NCBI GenBank assembly: GCA_002104905.1
Contig: MCFE01000448.1
Span: forward strand, 1 to 64,000
DNA from: Basidiobolus meristosporus CBS 931.73
Lineage: Eukaryota > Basidiobolomycota > Basidiobolomycetes > Basidiobolales > Basidiobolaceae
Length of the DNA: 64,000 nucleotides
Direction: 5' to 3'
A program made the position numbers and the translations under genes. The notes under the pieces were generated by a model that saw only the letters and a program-made list of their open reading frames with translations, did no database searches and was not told where the DNA came from. Positions 23,683 to 35,290 of the stretch are shown here, one piece after another; position 1 is the stretch's first letter, and every line of letters begins with the position of its first letter.

Positions 23683-23917
23683 AGGGATCTTCAGTGTCTT
23701 TTAATTCTCAGGCTTCAGTATAAATATTGCCATCTCTCCCTCCCATGGTGTGATAGGCTTTTATGTAGGCTTTATCTTTGAGTACTGTAGTATTACCATA
23801 CTGACTGTATAGTGCTCCCTGGCTGTTACATCAGGAAATGGCTCAATTCTTGATTGCAGCTTTGAGCTGCTTGGGTTCCTTCTTTGCTGCCTGGATAGAC
23901 ACTGTGCTTTCTGTTTT
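23683..23917 (-). mobile_element. Family X repeat, upstream part
   Basis: Minus-strand reading gives a segment beginning RRNPSSSKLQSRIEPF and later KPITPWEGE and KTLKIP, matching the plus-strand copy at about 26.94-27.13 kb (RRNSSSSMPQPSIEPF, KPITAWE, KILKIH). The match resumes on the other side of the LTR pair at 22384 (IPDAIGCNN versus IHEAIECHD), which shows that the pair interrupts this copy. Confidence 0.7.
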
Positions 23918-24500
23918 AAGAATCTTGGAGATATTGGTAATGACTTGGGCAAACAAGTAGAATATATGGTTTTGACTCAATAACTTGTTGAATGTGAAAG
24001 CAGTATTTTCACTATACATGGTCTTGGCATATGCTGCATGTAAAATAAGCCTAGGAAGATCCCATGCAAATGTGTGCATAGTTTGGAGCTGCTTAGACAG
24101 CTTTGAGAATTTTCACACTCAGGGTACCTGATATTTTGGTCAGAAAATTCCAGGTAAATCCTATCAAGGAGTTTAGTCAGTAATCTCAAAGATTTGCAGG
24201 TAACAATATAAGTTACAGCATTGGGAGAATATTTAGGGGAAATCCAAGTTGTACAACACTCCCACTTAACTAAATGGTCACACTGACTTGTCTTAAATAT
24301 TTGTATATAGCTTATGATTTGGTAAATATGTCTGCAATCATTTCATCAGTAGAACAGTAACCTAAGTTATATAAGTTATTCTATGTAGCTTTACATATGA
24401 AATGATGACCAATATCTGTGTGCTGAGTTCTGGCATGTAAATTGGATTTCTACCCAGTTGTAAACATCCTTGACTATCATGAAATAAAGTAATGGGCACT
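23918..24500 (-). mobile_element. Ty1/copia 3' fragment: RNase H tail plus LTR
   Basis: 23918-24258 is a diverged minus-strand copy of the LTR found at 41620 and 45770 (starts TGTTGTACAAC; shares the CAATATCTCCAAGA end). Immediately upstream in element orientation is a polypurine tract (AGTGGGAG) and then, at about 24270-24500, a decayed RNase H tail including FHDSQGCLQLGRNP, which parallels FQDNLGCIQLGRNP of the 41.6-46.1 kb element. The rest of the element is absent. Confidence 0.75.
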
Positions 24501-24534
24501 TTTGGCAAAACTCTAATTCTTTAAAAAGCTTTCT

Positions 24535-24984
24535 TAACCACATCCCCAATGAGAAATAACCCTGCTGTTCCCATCAGGATGTTGTGCAAAGACGGCAAAA
24601 AAACACAGTACTGCTGATTTTGCAAAAAACTTGGTCAAAAATTTTCATCTCAACAATGCATTAGTGGCTTTTGACTGGTTCTCAGCAAATTCTTTCAGAA
24701 TCACCTTCTATGCTTAGGTATGTTGATTGGCTATTGCCTCTTTCTCACACTCTCTATTTCATGACTCAAGCAATTCTCTTACTTTTCACAAATACATATT
24801 GGCTTAATACCATTGAAACTTTGGTAGTACCTCAATTGCAAATTGTACTGACCTATACAAATCCCTATACCCAACACTAACATTAAGCCCAACCCTAAAC
24901 TTGACAAGTAATCCCATTTAAATCCACCATTCAATAAGTATTTCTGCTGTTACACCCTTTGTCCATGACTTTGGCAGGAACCCT
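24535..24984 (-). mobile_element. Family X 3' flank copy (non-coding)
   Basis: Sequence matches 21.1-21.4 kb in the same orientation, including the stretch around the words CTGACCTATACAA and CAACACTAACATTAAGC. No open frame is retained. Confidence 0.55.
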
Positions 24985-26707
24985 ACACCCTAAGTAAAGT
25001 AATTTGGTCCTGCAAGTGGATCCAATCCAGAACAGCATTCAGGATCCTGTTTGGTGACTGTGATTATAACAGCAGTTTGGAATTAGTGACACTCTTAACA
25101 ATCTTATAACAGGATCACAACTGTATTTGGCTAATTTTACTGCCAAATAAATTTAAAAAACTTGTCAGGGTTTTATTGATGCTGTGGCAATAATGGTATG
25201 GTAATGTTGTGGTCTTGATATGCTCTGCAACTATTTTAAATAGATCTAACCAGCCAGTACATCCAGTTACCTTATATGGCAAAAAACTTGACAGTGTTTT
25301 GACAGCCCCATTGCAAGTATCCAATGGCATTTTTACAGCAGTATGGTGGCCTACAGCTAGTTCTGTACAATGCTTCCATACCAATTTACCAAATGGTATT
25401 TTCTTTTTCTAACTCCCCTTGTGCAATTCATATGTTCCATTGTAGAATCACCCCTCTCTATTTGCTTACCCACTACTACCTTGGGTATTCCACATATAGT
25501 TCAAATCAAAACAAGCTATGGCCTCCTGCTTACTAACCCCTACAAACACACACACCTGCTGTAATTGGAATACTTCTATCATCTCTACTTTACAGCTTTT
25601 TAGTGTGATACTTGCAAAGTTGCCAAATACCTTGAGCTGCTGGTAACATATATATCTTTAAACATATGCTTGGTTGTTGCCACTTCTGCCATGAATACTT
25701 CCTGAAAATCTGCAAAGAATTTCTTGGTATTTAGCCAATATATTCCTTCTCCCTGCTGCATTCTAGTCCCCCTTATAGGTGCACTCTGGATCTTGTTTGT
25801 GTGAATTCTGTATTGAATGATGTAGAAGTTAGCTTGTGACCATGAGAAGTCCTGCATACCTTGGTAGAGTTTTACTGATAAAAATTAGTTGCTTGTTGCA
25901 CCCAACCCAACTTTGCATTACTCAGCTGATTACCCACGCATTACAGCTGCTTAGTTTCTCAATGCCATAGGCATAGGTGTCTCCATGTGCACATCTGTCC
26001 TCAGGATTTTCCAACTCTTCTTGGCTGTCCTCCATGTGCCAGCTCATCACAGCCATGATGGACTTGAAGTTAATATTCTTGATAAGTTTGGGATATGGTG
26101 GTACCTGTTACTTGACTTGTCATCCTATCTCCCCATGCATCTGCTCCATAGGAAACTCCCAAAAGGTGAAGCCAGGCCCAATATTCTCCACACACCAAGC
26201 AAAATGGAGAAGAGAATGAATACAGTAGTGGCAGAGATCTATGCATTCAGATTTATGTTTGTAGTACTGCCGCTTGAATCCTATTACAAACTCCTTGCAC
26301 AACTGCTATAGATGTGTCAAGTTGGCATTAGTGATCTGCTTCTGGATAAATTATCCAAAAATGTTCACACACGACTCCCAATGCTTGCAATGTACTCTTA
26401 GTAGAAATGGCTGGTTTGGTAGTGACTGATGAATTGTCAAATATGACTTGTGTGGTAAACACTGGCTGTAATCCTTGTAATACTTCCTATGCTGTCTGTG
26501 TGCTTCATGGCTGAGAGGCTTGCTACAAGAGCCATATGGTCTTTTTTCTCTTCTTTTAAGGTGTTGAGTCTTGTCCATGGGGCAAACAGCTTGACCTTCA
26601 ACAACATAATGGTATTTTATCACTTTTTGGTCAATATTCATCTGAGTTGAGAGCCTCTGCAGAGCTGCAAGCTGACCATTCTGCCCATGCAGATGAGAGT
26701 GTTGCAA
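24985..26707 (-). mobile_element. Decayed tnp2-type (EnSpm/CACTA-like) transposase, minus strand
   Basis: Reading leftwards from about 26.7 kb: a Lys/Arg-rich N-terminal part (KRREKRPYGSCSKPLS), then about 26.3-26.1 kb CIHSLLHFAWCVENIGPG and TFWEFPMEQMHGEIG, the W.FPME..CG-like motif of fungal tnp2/Transposase_21 proteins, then SQEELENPEDRCAHGDTYAYG and a tail with YHYCHSINKTL near 25.2 kb. The transposase core seen at 33.0 kb is missing here. Stops and frameshifts are frequent, so this is a relic. The assignment rests on motif resemblance; terminal CACTA repeats were not located. Confidence 0.65.
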
Positions 26708-28640
26708 GCACAGTACCTTCTGCTGAAGACCAGCAAGTTGCTGTCATAACAACACCACCACCTATATTATCAAGTATGTTGTCTGCTCATGCCAAAGCAT
26801 TAATGCAGCAATTAGGTGCAGTAGCTGATAGGATAGATGCAATGCAGAGAAGTCAGGAAATAGTCCAGAAGCAGGATAAGCAGATTATACAAGTAGAGAA
26901 ATCAGTATCCCAGGTAGAGAAAGCAGTATCATTGCTGCAAAGAAGGAACTCAAGTAGCTCAATGCCACAGCCAAGTATTGAGCCATTTACTGATGTAACA
27001 GCAGAGGATCACCATACAGTCATTGAAGCACAACAACAGTGCCCAAAGATAAAGCCTGCAGAGAAACCTATAACAGCATGGGAGTGAGATAATGTGGTGT
27101 TTATACCAAAGCCTAAAAATCAAAAGATATTGAAGATCCATGAGGCCATTGAGTGCCATGATGGAGTGGGATAATACTCAAGAGGCTGTCAGAAGTCTAG
27201 CATGCCATCACCTTGAGGTGGGCATACCATGGGACCATCAGGAATTCAAGGCCAAGCAGAATGTGCATGACTTGTTTCATGAGCACTATGCTGGATTCAA
27301 ATAGGCTAACTGATTTTTGGCCAGCACTAGTATATCAAGAATGTATTTTAGGAATAGCTGAAGCTATCAAAGGCAGAAAAACAAGGGTGCCATGGCTAAA
27401 AACCAGTGGCTTCCTCAATAGCCTGTTAGAAGCAGGACCAAAAGCTCCAGACAAGCATCAAAGAGACATCTGGTAGCAGGAAGAGTGCCAATAAGGGACA
27501 AGTAGGCCAATACAGATGCACCAGCACAACACTTATCAAGGAAAAGTGCAGTGCCACTCAAGAAGCACTCAGTCAAAGTTGCAGTGAAGGACCTGACAGT
27601 GATAAAAGCCAGCAGCTTTTACAGGAGCATGTCACAACTACAATTGAGAGTGCAAAACAAGCAGAAAAACATCAGGTTGCCAGAAGAGTGCCAGCAAGAG
27701 ACAAGCAGGCCAAAACAGATGCGTCAGAGCAGAATTTATCAAGGAGAAAATGAAGTGTCTTACAAGAAGTACTCAGACAAATTGGCAGTGAAAGACACAG
27801 CAGTGATAAAGGAAAAGGTAAAGGGAAAATTGTCTACTCAAGCCTAAGACAGGAAAGCATGCAAAAAAACCTGCAGCTCTTGCCAAATAACACTGTAAGC
27901 CCAGAACAGACTGAATCCCATCATAGCCAAGAAGAATTATCAACAAGAAAACAGCTGTTTTCACAAGAGTTAGAAGTGCAGCCAGTTGAGCTACACTCCA
28001 GCAAGGTTTATGAGTTTGCAGAAAAAGGCAATTTGTCTACCACAGCCTCCACTTCCTCCATTGCTGACAGAGTGGAGATCCCATTGACAGACAAGGCTAC
28101 AACATCAAGTACTCAAAAAACTATCACAATCCCTTCTGTGGAATTTTGGAACATTAATAGGCACAACAAGAGGTTGCAGCACTTCTTCAAGAGCAGTTTT
28201 CAAGAAAACACACTGAAATGTTGCAAGAATTTATTGCAAAGACTGGCAGATGAGGTGCTAGAACTTGCAGTGCCTGCTGAAGACCTGGATGTTTGGGAAT
28301 CAATGAATGGTCTGTGGCATAAAGCCATTAGGTTCCTGCCAAAGTTGTGGAACCAGTGCATTGCAGCAGAAATACATACTGAGTGGTGAATATTAATGGA
28401 GGTACTTGCTCAGTGTGGGGTTGGGCTTAGTGCTAGTCTACGGTATAGGGGCTGGTATGTGTCAATATAATTGGCAATTGAGGTAGAACTGAAGCTTCAA
28501 TGGAAATAAATCAACTTTTATACACAAACAGTAAGAGAAACAGTTTAGTCAAGAAGTAAGGAGTGTGAAAAAGAGCCAACAGCCAATCAATACACACAAA
28601 TGTAGGGGGTGATAGAGTGTCCAGAATCAGAAAGTCAGCA
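26641..28640 (+). mobile_element. Family X repeat, most complete copy
   Basis: Best copy of the unclassified coding repeat. Open stretches at 26647-27087 (146 codons), 27551-27847 (98) and 27859-28389 (176) are joined by mutated spacers. The N-terminal part has a predicted coiled coil (about 26.80-26.94 kb, heptad-like Ile/Val/Leu spacing in QIIQVEKSVSQVEKAV). The middle has two copies of a unit of about 203 bp (HSVKVAVKDLTVIK and YSDKLAVKDTAVIK). The C-terminal part (about 28.14-28.39 kb) is the most conserved among copies: RLQHFFKS, CCKNLLQRLADEVLEL, FLPKLWNQCIAAEI. I do not recognise the family. It starts head-to-head with the tnp2-like relic on the other strand, so it might be the second protein of that transposon; this is inference. 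Confidence 0.55.
27482..27830 (+). repeat. Internal 203-bp tandem units of family X
   Basis: AGAGTGCCA(A/G) followed by A-G-rich sequence recurs at 27482 and 27685, a period of about 203 bp or 68 codons, with the following 150 bp alignable. The same unit occurs at 46153 and 46358 (period 205) and singly at about 41465. Confidence 0.65.
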
Positions 28641-30900
28641 AATTGGCAGGGAACCAATCAAAAGCCACTTATTTATTGTTGTGATGAAGAATTTTGACTA
28701 CATTTTTGTGAAATCTGGAGTGCAATTATTTTTCAATGGTCTCTGGATGGTGTCTGGATGGGTTCAGTACCTCTTAGTGACAGGGCTTTAACTTTGTGAC
28801 AGCCTTTTCATGGGATCATTACAATACTTCTTCATAGGGAAAATACTCCTGCTATGGAATCTGTTGCTGAGCACTCTGGGATATGGAAGTGTGTTGGAGC
28901 TTCTGAACCTAGCATTCAAGCATTCTCTAAGTCATTCACTCCCTCTACAAGGTGGTTCTCAATTGCTGTCAGCTGGGAATGAAATTTCCTAGGACTTTTG
29001 TTGCCATGGATGGGGTGATGAAACCTTGTAGGGCAATAGTTCTTCTAATAGCAGAGAAGCTTAACAAGGGATACCCTTGGGTGGATTGGGCTAGATGCTA
29101 CACAATACTTAGTACTGATATCCTTTAATGTGTTAAAATAAAGGCCAGTGGTAGTGATGGAATTGATGAGAAAATACCATTCAGATGAGTAAGACATAGT
29201 AAAGTTGATAGCGGATTGGGCAAAGAGGATTTGAATTGATTTGGCGCAATCAGCTTTATATATGTGATTTCCATGCATTAGGATTAAATCTCCATCAATT
29301 GCCATGTATCCCATCATTAAGTTGCAAAAATTATGCTCAACATTGCTTTGATGCTTTTATTGATGCTGTACCCACAAGTTTATAATCAAATAAGAAGTCC
29401 GATATTGATGTGATTTGATTTGTGTCCATGGAATCCAAGATTCATCATGCATAATATAGGAAAAATTCAACCATCACATTAGTTTTCATATTTATTTCAT
29501 GTAAGACCAGGTTGATACCAATATACAACTCTAGAAGAGATCAAAACTGTTACTATGATCCCTATACCAAGCTGCAACTCATCTTTAATACAGCCCAGAC
29601 AAAGCCCATCCCCCAGCTCACAAGCATGGTCTGGACCAAAAAAGTCAATGTTGGATCCGGTTGAGTTCTTGCCAGAAGATTTTAGTGTTGCCCCAGTCTC
29701 TGTGATAAGCCTTTTTACAGATATTTGGGCACTACTAATAAATCTAGCAGAATTGGATACTGCAGAGAGTCCACAGAGATGAAAGAATTTGAGTAGAAAG
29801 CTATGGCATAAGTTCTACACCAAGATACTAGCAGATGTATGCAAGAAAATTATAACAAGACAAGTATTGAAGTCAAGAATGAGCTGAGAGTGAGGGGATT
29901 TGATGAGGAAGCCTTCTGTGAGCAATTCCACATGCAATTTGTACAGTATGAACTGGACGCACCATCTGTGCCTCAACTCTGGGAACCAAAAGGATTTTAA
30001 ATGTGTTGTTGCCTCATATGACCAATGTACTATGTGATATATTAGTGGAGCCAAGTGGCTCTCAAGAGGCATATACACAGGACTCATCCAGGTAACAGTT
30101 CCAAAGTATCAGACAGAAGGTAAGTAAATACCTTGAGGAATCAGAAGGTGTGCTTCAATAGGAAAAATACAGACTGCAAGTAACAGTGTCTAGATTGGGC
30201 CAGCATGCCTCTCTGAACTCCTACCATCCCTTAAAACTTCAACGTGCCAGCACATATCTGTCCAATCTACACCAACAGCCTTCAAAAGAGCGCCCCACAT
30301 TGTGGCGATGCATGCTCTTCAGAGTAAAACTACCAGAACATGCCAAATTGCACATTAAAACATGAGTCCATTGGAGTGGGCTGAGTGTGTCAACAAGTGG
30401 CATTGCATCAAATTCAGCCAAGGGCCATGCCACACATCAAGTAGCACCTGAGCATGCCATTACACCTGATCATTAGCAAGTTACTTCTGGTGAACTGACT
30501 GGTGATAACCCACATGAAGTGCCTCCACTACCAGAGTGTTTGGCAAGTGAGAGTACTCATCAGCCTGTGGCACTTCAGGCTGGCTCAGTAGCATCATCCA
30601 GAGCAATTCAGCAAAGCCAAGCTGCAGCATTACACTCATTAACTAGGAGGCAAACTACTCAATAAAAATACACAAGTAGCCAAGATGATAGTCTACAAGG
30701 AAGTAATTTAGGTGTTCAAAGTGAATCATTACAAAATGCTTTAGTATTAATAACTGAAAAAAACCTAGGAAAAGATGATAAAATTGCATCCTAACAACCT
30801 GCTGAGCTGTAGCCTCTATGCCCTTGGCTTGAAAAAGGATATTAGCAATCCAAATTGAGCCATTGCAAGTCCATGATCACTATATTTTTGATATAAGTAA
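28641..30900. other. Unclassified degenerate repeat DNA
   Basis: CpG-poor sequence with short broken frames on both strands. The first 300 bp match the stretch right of the fold-back element at 35291-35430. A frame at 29555-29782 (75 codons) and its broken continuation to about 30.1 kb might once have been coding, but no motif was recognised. No LTR ends or terminal repeats were found. Confidence 0.4.
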
Positions 30901-31636
30901 TAGACTTGTTCCGTTGGATAGTGCCACATTGAGCCATGAGTGCCAAATGATGCCATAGTGTGCCAGAGAGGCCAATTGAGCCTCTACCTGGCCACAGAGT
31001 GTGAAACATAGCTCCACATCTTCATGCAAAGCAGCCCCTGTGTTTCACCCATTGTGTTGGAGAAAATCCATTTTTTGAGCTTTTTTTGTGAATCAATGTA
31101 GCTCAGGATGTGTAAGAGCACAGGAGAACTGAAGATATGCATCTGGTACTCAATACCCATGGCACTCTGAATCTAGCTCCTGTAGCTTGTATCATGTCAC
31201 AAAAATGAATGGCACAATCTTGGTCCACCGGCACTATCTGGCACTATATTTAAATATTAGCCCTAAAGTAAGATCTATACAAAGCACTAATAGTGCCAGA
31301 TAGTGCCGGTGGACCAAGATAGTGCCATTCATTTTTGTGACATGATACAAGCTACAGGAGCTAGATTCAGAGTGCCATGGGTATTGAGTACCAGATGCAT
31401 ATCTTCAGTTCTCCTGTGCTCTTACACATCCTGAGCTACATTGATTCACAAAAAAAGCTCAAAAAATGGATTTTCTCCTGCGCAATGGGTGAAACACAGG
31501 GGCTGCTTTACATGAAGATGCAGAGCTATGTTTCACACTCTGTGGCCAAGTATAGGCTCAATTGACCTCTCTGGCACACTATGGCATCATTTGGCACTCA
31601 TGGCTCAGTGTGGCACTATCCAACGGAACAAGTCTA
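30901..31636. mobile_element. Fold-back (long-TIR MITE-like) element, copy 1
   Basis: A 736-bp near-perfect palindrome. The left arm (about 30901-31245) starts TAGACTTGTTCCGTTGG and the right arm (about 31290-31636) ends CCAACGGAACAAGTCTA; the arms pair throughout with scattered mismatches, leaving a spacer of about 45 bp around 31268. TA is found at both tips and is the likely target duplication (included in the coordinates), as for Tc1/mariner-type elements. There is no coding sequence. Copies 2 and 3 are at 34627 and 37811. Confidence 0.85.
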
Positions 31637-32550
31637 ATATTGATGTTGTCTCACAATTGATACAGATGATATATGATGGCAAATCAGATAGCTTGGGTAT
31701 AGGTCAATGAGCCAATTGTAGGATAACAGTTTCAGGATACTTTTAGACCAATCAACCACTCACCAACTATCCAATTGAGGTGATGGTAATTAAAATGGCA
31801 AGTATCAGTTAGCTTATAGTGTGATACGCAAGTATTTACATTTACATTAAAGAAACATATCCAAACACCAAATTTTACCTACTGCCATGGCAGTATCCAA
31901 TTACACATGTGATGCATACAGCGCAAATTGGTGCAATCATCTAGGCCAACCTCATTGTGTCAGATTGTGTCATAGTGTGCAAGATAGTCCAAGAGCAATC
32001 CTGCTTACTGGTAGCCACAATATTGCAACTGATTGTTCTTAACAACCACAGATTGTGCCACACACCCTGGCACAATACAACAGAACTAGTCTACTGTGTT
32101 GCTACATTCTCATCTGCTTGAGCATCATGATCAGCTTGCTGCTACACAGAGATTGACATTTGCCTACTTGACTGAGAGCCTGAGAAATCTGCATCATTAC
32201 CTTCAGTGGGGATACTCTTAGCTTGGCATTTTCTGGGTGTGCCCTGCCTGTTGCACTGAATGTCAAAGCAAACTGTTGTACTACTGTTCTTCTGCTGCCG
32301 TCAACAGTGTGGCTTGGCTGGGAACCAAACAACTTTGTTTTTTTTTGCATCATATATATGGAAGAGAGTCATATGCATGTGTATGTGGTGCCACAACTTC
32401 ATTTATAATGTTTACTATGGCAGGTCATCATTGAATCTTACTTTCATGTAGGTGCTATGTCTCAAATACAACACTGACATAAACTCACATGAGCATTGAC
32501 AAAAAGTGATACAATAGTGTTATACTATTCAGTATCAAGCTGCTTGCCCC
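31637..32550. other. Unclassified repeat-like DNA
   Basis: CpG-poor sequence between the fold-back element and the tnp2-like fragment. It includes overlapping small frames around 32.1-32.45 kb with no recognised domains. I see nothing I can name. Confidence 0.4.
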
Positions 32551-33147
32551 ATGGAGAAGACTACTTTGATTCATCACTATAAGAGAAGAGAAAAAAGACC
32601 TTGTGGCTATGGTAACAAGCCTCTTAGCCTAGAAGCATGTAGACATAATACAAAGTATTATAAGGATCACAGAGAGTGTTTTGCTACACAAGTCATATAT
32701 GGCCATTATTCAGTCACTACCACACCATCAATATCTAAAATGGCAACTAGCTCTACTTGTAACCTTGCACAGGCTGAGTCATGTGAACCTATGATGCCTT
32801 CAGGCTCACCTCATCCTTCTCAATATAGTATGCAGAGTGATAGCTCCAAAGAAGAAGTCTCACTGGTATCTAGGCCAAGATCAACATCCTGGCAGGACAG
32901 CTTCCTGCATCCCCTGAGGGATGAATTTTATATGCTTTCCAGCAGAATACTGCCAAACAGCCATCATATCAAAGCACATATTATTATTTGCATGGGAGAT
33001 ACCCCTGCCATAAGCAAGAAAGCCAGCTTTTCTGGGCACAATGGATGGAATTACTGTCAAATGTGTGAAATCCAACAGATTTACTCCATAACTCACACAC
33101 ATTACTCTTTTAAAAAGAATTTGATCCCACAGGTGAATCCAATCTAG
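32551..33147 (+). pseudogene. tnp2-type transposase, N-terminal and core fragment
   Basis: A 198-codon open frame. The N-terminus reads YKRREKRPCGYGNKPLS and parallels the minus-strand copy at 26.55 kb. The C-terminal third contains GDTPAISKKASFSGHNGW followed by NYCQMCEI, which matches the conserved core of fungal tnp2/Transposase_21 proteins (an acid-x-P-A..RK..GF..H....C..C pattern). The frame then stops where an inverted transposase segment begins, so the gene is broken rather than complete. Confidence 0.7.
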
Positions 33148-34105
33148 ATCAGCTGTCAAGATCCAGTCAGGAGACTGGTATAATGCCAGCAGCTTGGGAT
33201 TAATGACCCTCTACAAATTCTTATGACAGGATCACAACATCATTGCTGAGGTCCAAGTGCACTCTACAACTATTGGAGTGGATCTAACTGGCCAGTACAT
33301 CCAATTGCATTATATGGCAAAAAACCTGACAGTGTTTTGATGACCTCATTGCAAGCCACTGATGGCATTATAATGGCAGTTTGGTGGCCTATTGCTAATT
33401 ATGAATAAGGCTACCAAACAAACTTACCAAACAGTATTTCCTTTCTCTATCTCCCCTTGCACAGTTCATATATTCCACAGTGGAATCACACCTCTCTATT
33501 TGCTTACCCACTACTACCTTGGGTACTTCATGTACAGTCTGAATCAAAAAAACTATGGCCTCCTGCTTGCCAATGCTACATACTTGCATACCTGCTGCAG
33601 TTAACACACTTCTATCACCTTAACTTTATGGCTTTTTGTGTGATACTTGCAAGCTACCATAAACAGTGTATTACTGGTAACATATACATCTTGCAAACAA
33701 ATGCTTAGTTGCTGCCACATTAGCCTTTAATACTTCCTGAATATATGCAAAGAACATCTTGATACTTTGCCAATATATTCCTTCTCCCTGCTGCATTCAA
33801 GATCCCCTTATAGGTGTACTCTGGCTCTTGTTTGTGTGAATTCTGTATCAAATGGTGCAGAAAATGGCTTGTGACTATGAGAAATCTGGCATATCTTGGT
33901 AGAGCTCTCTTAATAAGAATTAGTTGCTTGTTACACCTAATCCAACTTTGTATTATTTAGCAGATAACCCATGCATTGTGGCTGCTTAGCTTCTTGATGC
34001 CATATGCATAGGTGCTTCCATAGACACATCTGTCCTCAGGATTTTCCAACTCTTCCTGGCTGTCCTCTGTGTGCCAGCTCATTGCATCCATAACTGACCT
34101 GAAGG
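33130..34105 (-). mobile_element. tnp2-type transposase C-terminal segment, inverted
   Basis: Plus-strand sequence here matches 25.0-26.05 kb in the same orientation, that is, the complement of a minus-strand transposase tail. It directly follows the plus-strand core at 32551-33147, so the two halves of the gene point at each other. An internal inversion or composite insertion must have occurred. No long frame remains. Confidence 0.55.
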
Positions 34106-34626
34106 TATTGGAACATTAATAGGCACACTAAGAGGTTGCAGCACTACTTCAAGAGCAGTGCTCAAGACAACATACCTGAATATTGCAAGGATTTATTGCA
34201 AAGACTGGCAGATGAGGTGTTGGACCTTGCAGTGCTGGCTGAAGACCAGAACCTGTGGGAACCAGTGAATGAACAGTGGCATAAAGCTGTAGGGTTCCCA
34301 CCAAAGTTGTGGATCCAGAGCATTACAGCAGAAATACCTATTGAGTGGAGGAACTTGATGGGGTTACTTATTAAGTGTGGGGTTGGGCTTAGTGTTAGTG
34401 TAGGGTATAGGGACTTGCATAGGTTGATACCATTGGCAATTGAGGTACAACTGCAGTTGCAATGCTAAGTATCAATTGATAAACATGAAAAGTAAGAGAA
34501 ATGGCTTAGTCAGGAATTAAGGAGTGTGAAAGCCAATTCATACACACAAATGTACGAGGTGATAGAGCTTCTGGGACTAGAAAGTGAGAAAATTGGCAGA
34601 GAACCAATCACAAGCCACTTATATAT
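34106..34626 (+). mobile_element. Family X repeat, C-terminal copy
   Basis: A 110-codon frame (34136-34468) reads QHYFKSSAQDNIPEYCKD, LLQRLADEVLDLAVLAEDQ and PPKLWIQSITAEIPIEW and is clearly the same protein as at 28.15-28.39 kb. Here it is open for about 35 codons more, ending near EVQLQLQC. The 3' flank up to the fold-back element matches 28.5-28.67 kb. Confidence 0.65.
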
Positions 34627-35290
34627 TAGACTTGTTCCGTTGGATAGTGCCACATTGAGCCATGAGTGCCAAATGATGCCATAGTGTGCCAGAGAGGCCA
34701 AGTAAGCCTATACTTGGCCACAGAGTGTGAAACATAGATCTGCATCTTCATGCAAAGCAGCCCCTGTGTTTTACCTATGATGCAGGAGAAAATCCATTTT
34801 TTGACATTTTTTTGTGGATCAATATTGTGCAGGATGTGCAAGAGCACTAAAGGATTGAAGACATACATCTGGTACTCAACACCCATGGCACTCTGAATCT
34901 AGCTCCTGTGGCTTGTAACATGTCACAAAAATGTATGGCACTATCTAGTGCCTGATAGTACCAGAGGACCAAGATAGTGCCGTGCATCTTTGTGACATGT
35001 TACAAGCCACAGGAGCTAGATCCAGAGTGTCATGGGTATTGGGTACCATATGCATATCTTCAATCCTTTAGTGCTCTTGCACATCCTGTACAACAGTGAC
35101 CTAAAAAAAAGGTAAAAAAATGGATTTTCTCCAACACAATGAGTGAGACACAGGGGCTGCTTTGCATGAAGATGCAGATCTATGTTTCACACTCTGTGGC
35201 CAAGTATAGGCTTACTTGGCCTCTCTGGCACACTATGGCATCATTTGGCACTCATGGCTCAATGTGGCACAATCCAACAGAACAAGTCTA
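34627..35290. mobile_element. Fold-back (long-TIR MITE-like) element, copy 2
   Basis: A 664-bp palindromic element with the same ends (TAGACTTGTTCCGTTGG / GAACAAGTCTA) and the same arm sequence as copy 1, but more diverged and with a much smaller loop near 34.95 kb. It interrupts a family X flank; the unoccupied paralogous site is seen at about 28671-28680. Confidence 0.85.

Noticed and set aside
27482-27830. CRISPR-like interpretation of the 203-bp repeats
   Set aside because: Units are long, coding and without unique spacers, and the genome is eukaryotic.
31377-31565. Small frames inside the fold-back elements
   Set aside because: They are mirrored by frames in the opposite arm and are by-products of the palindrome.
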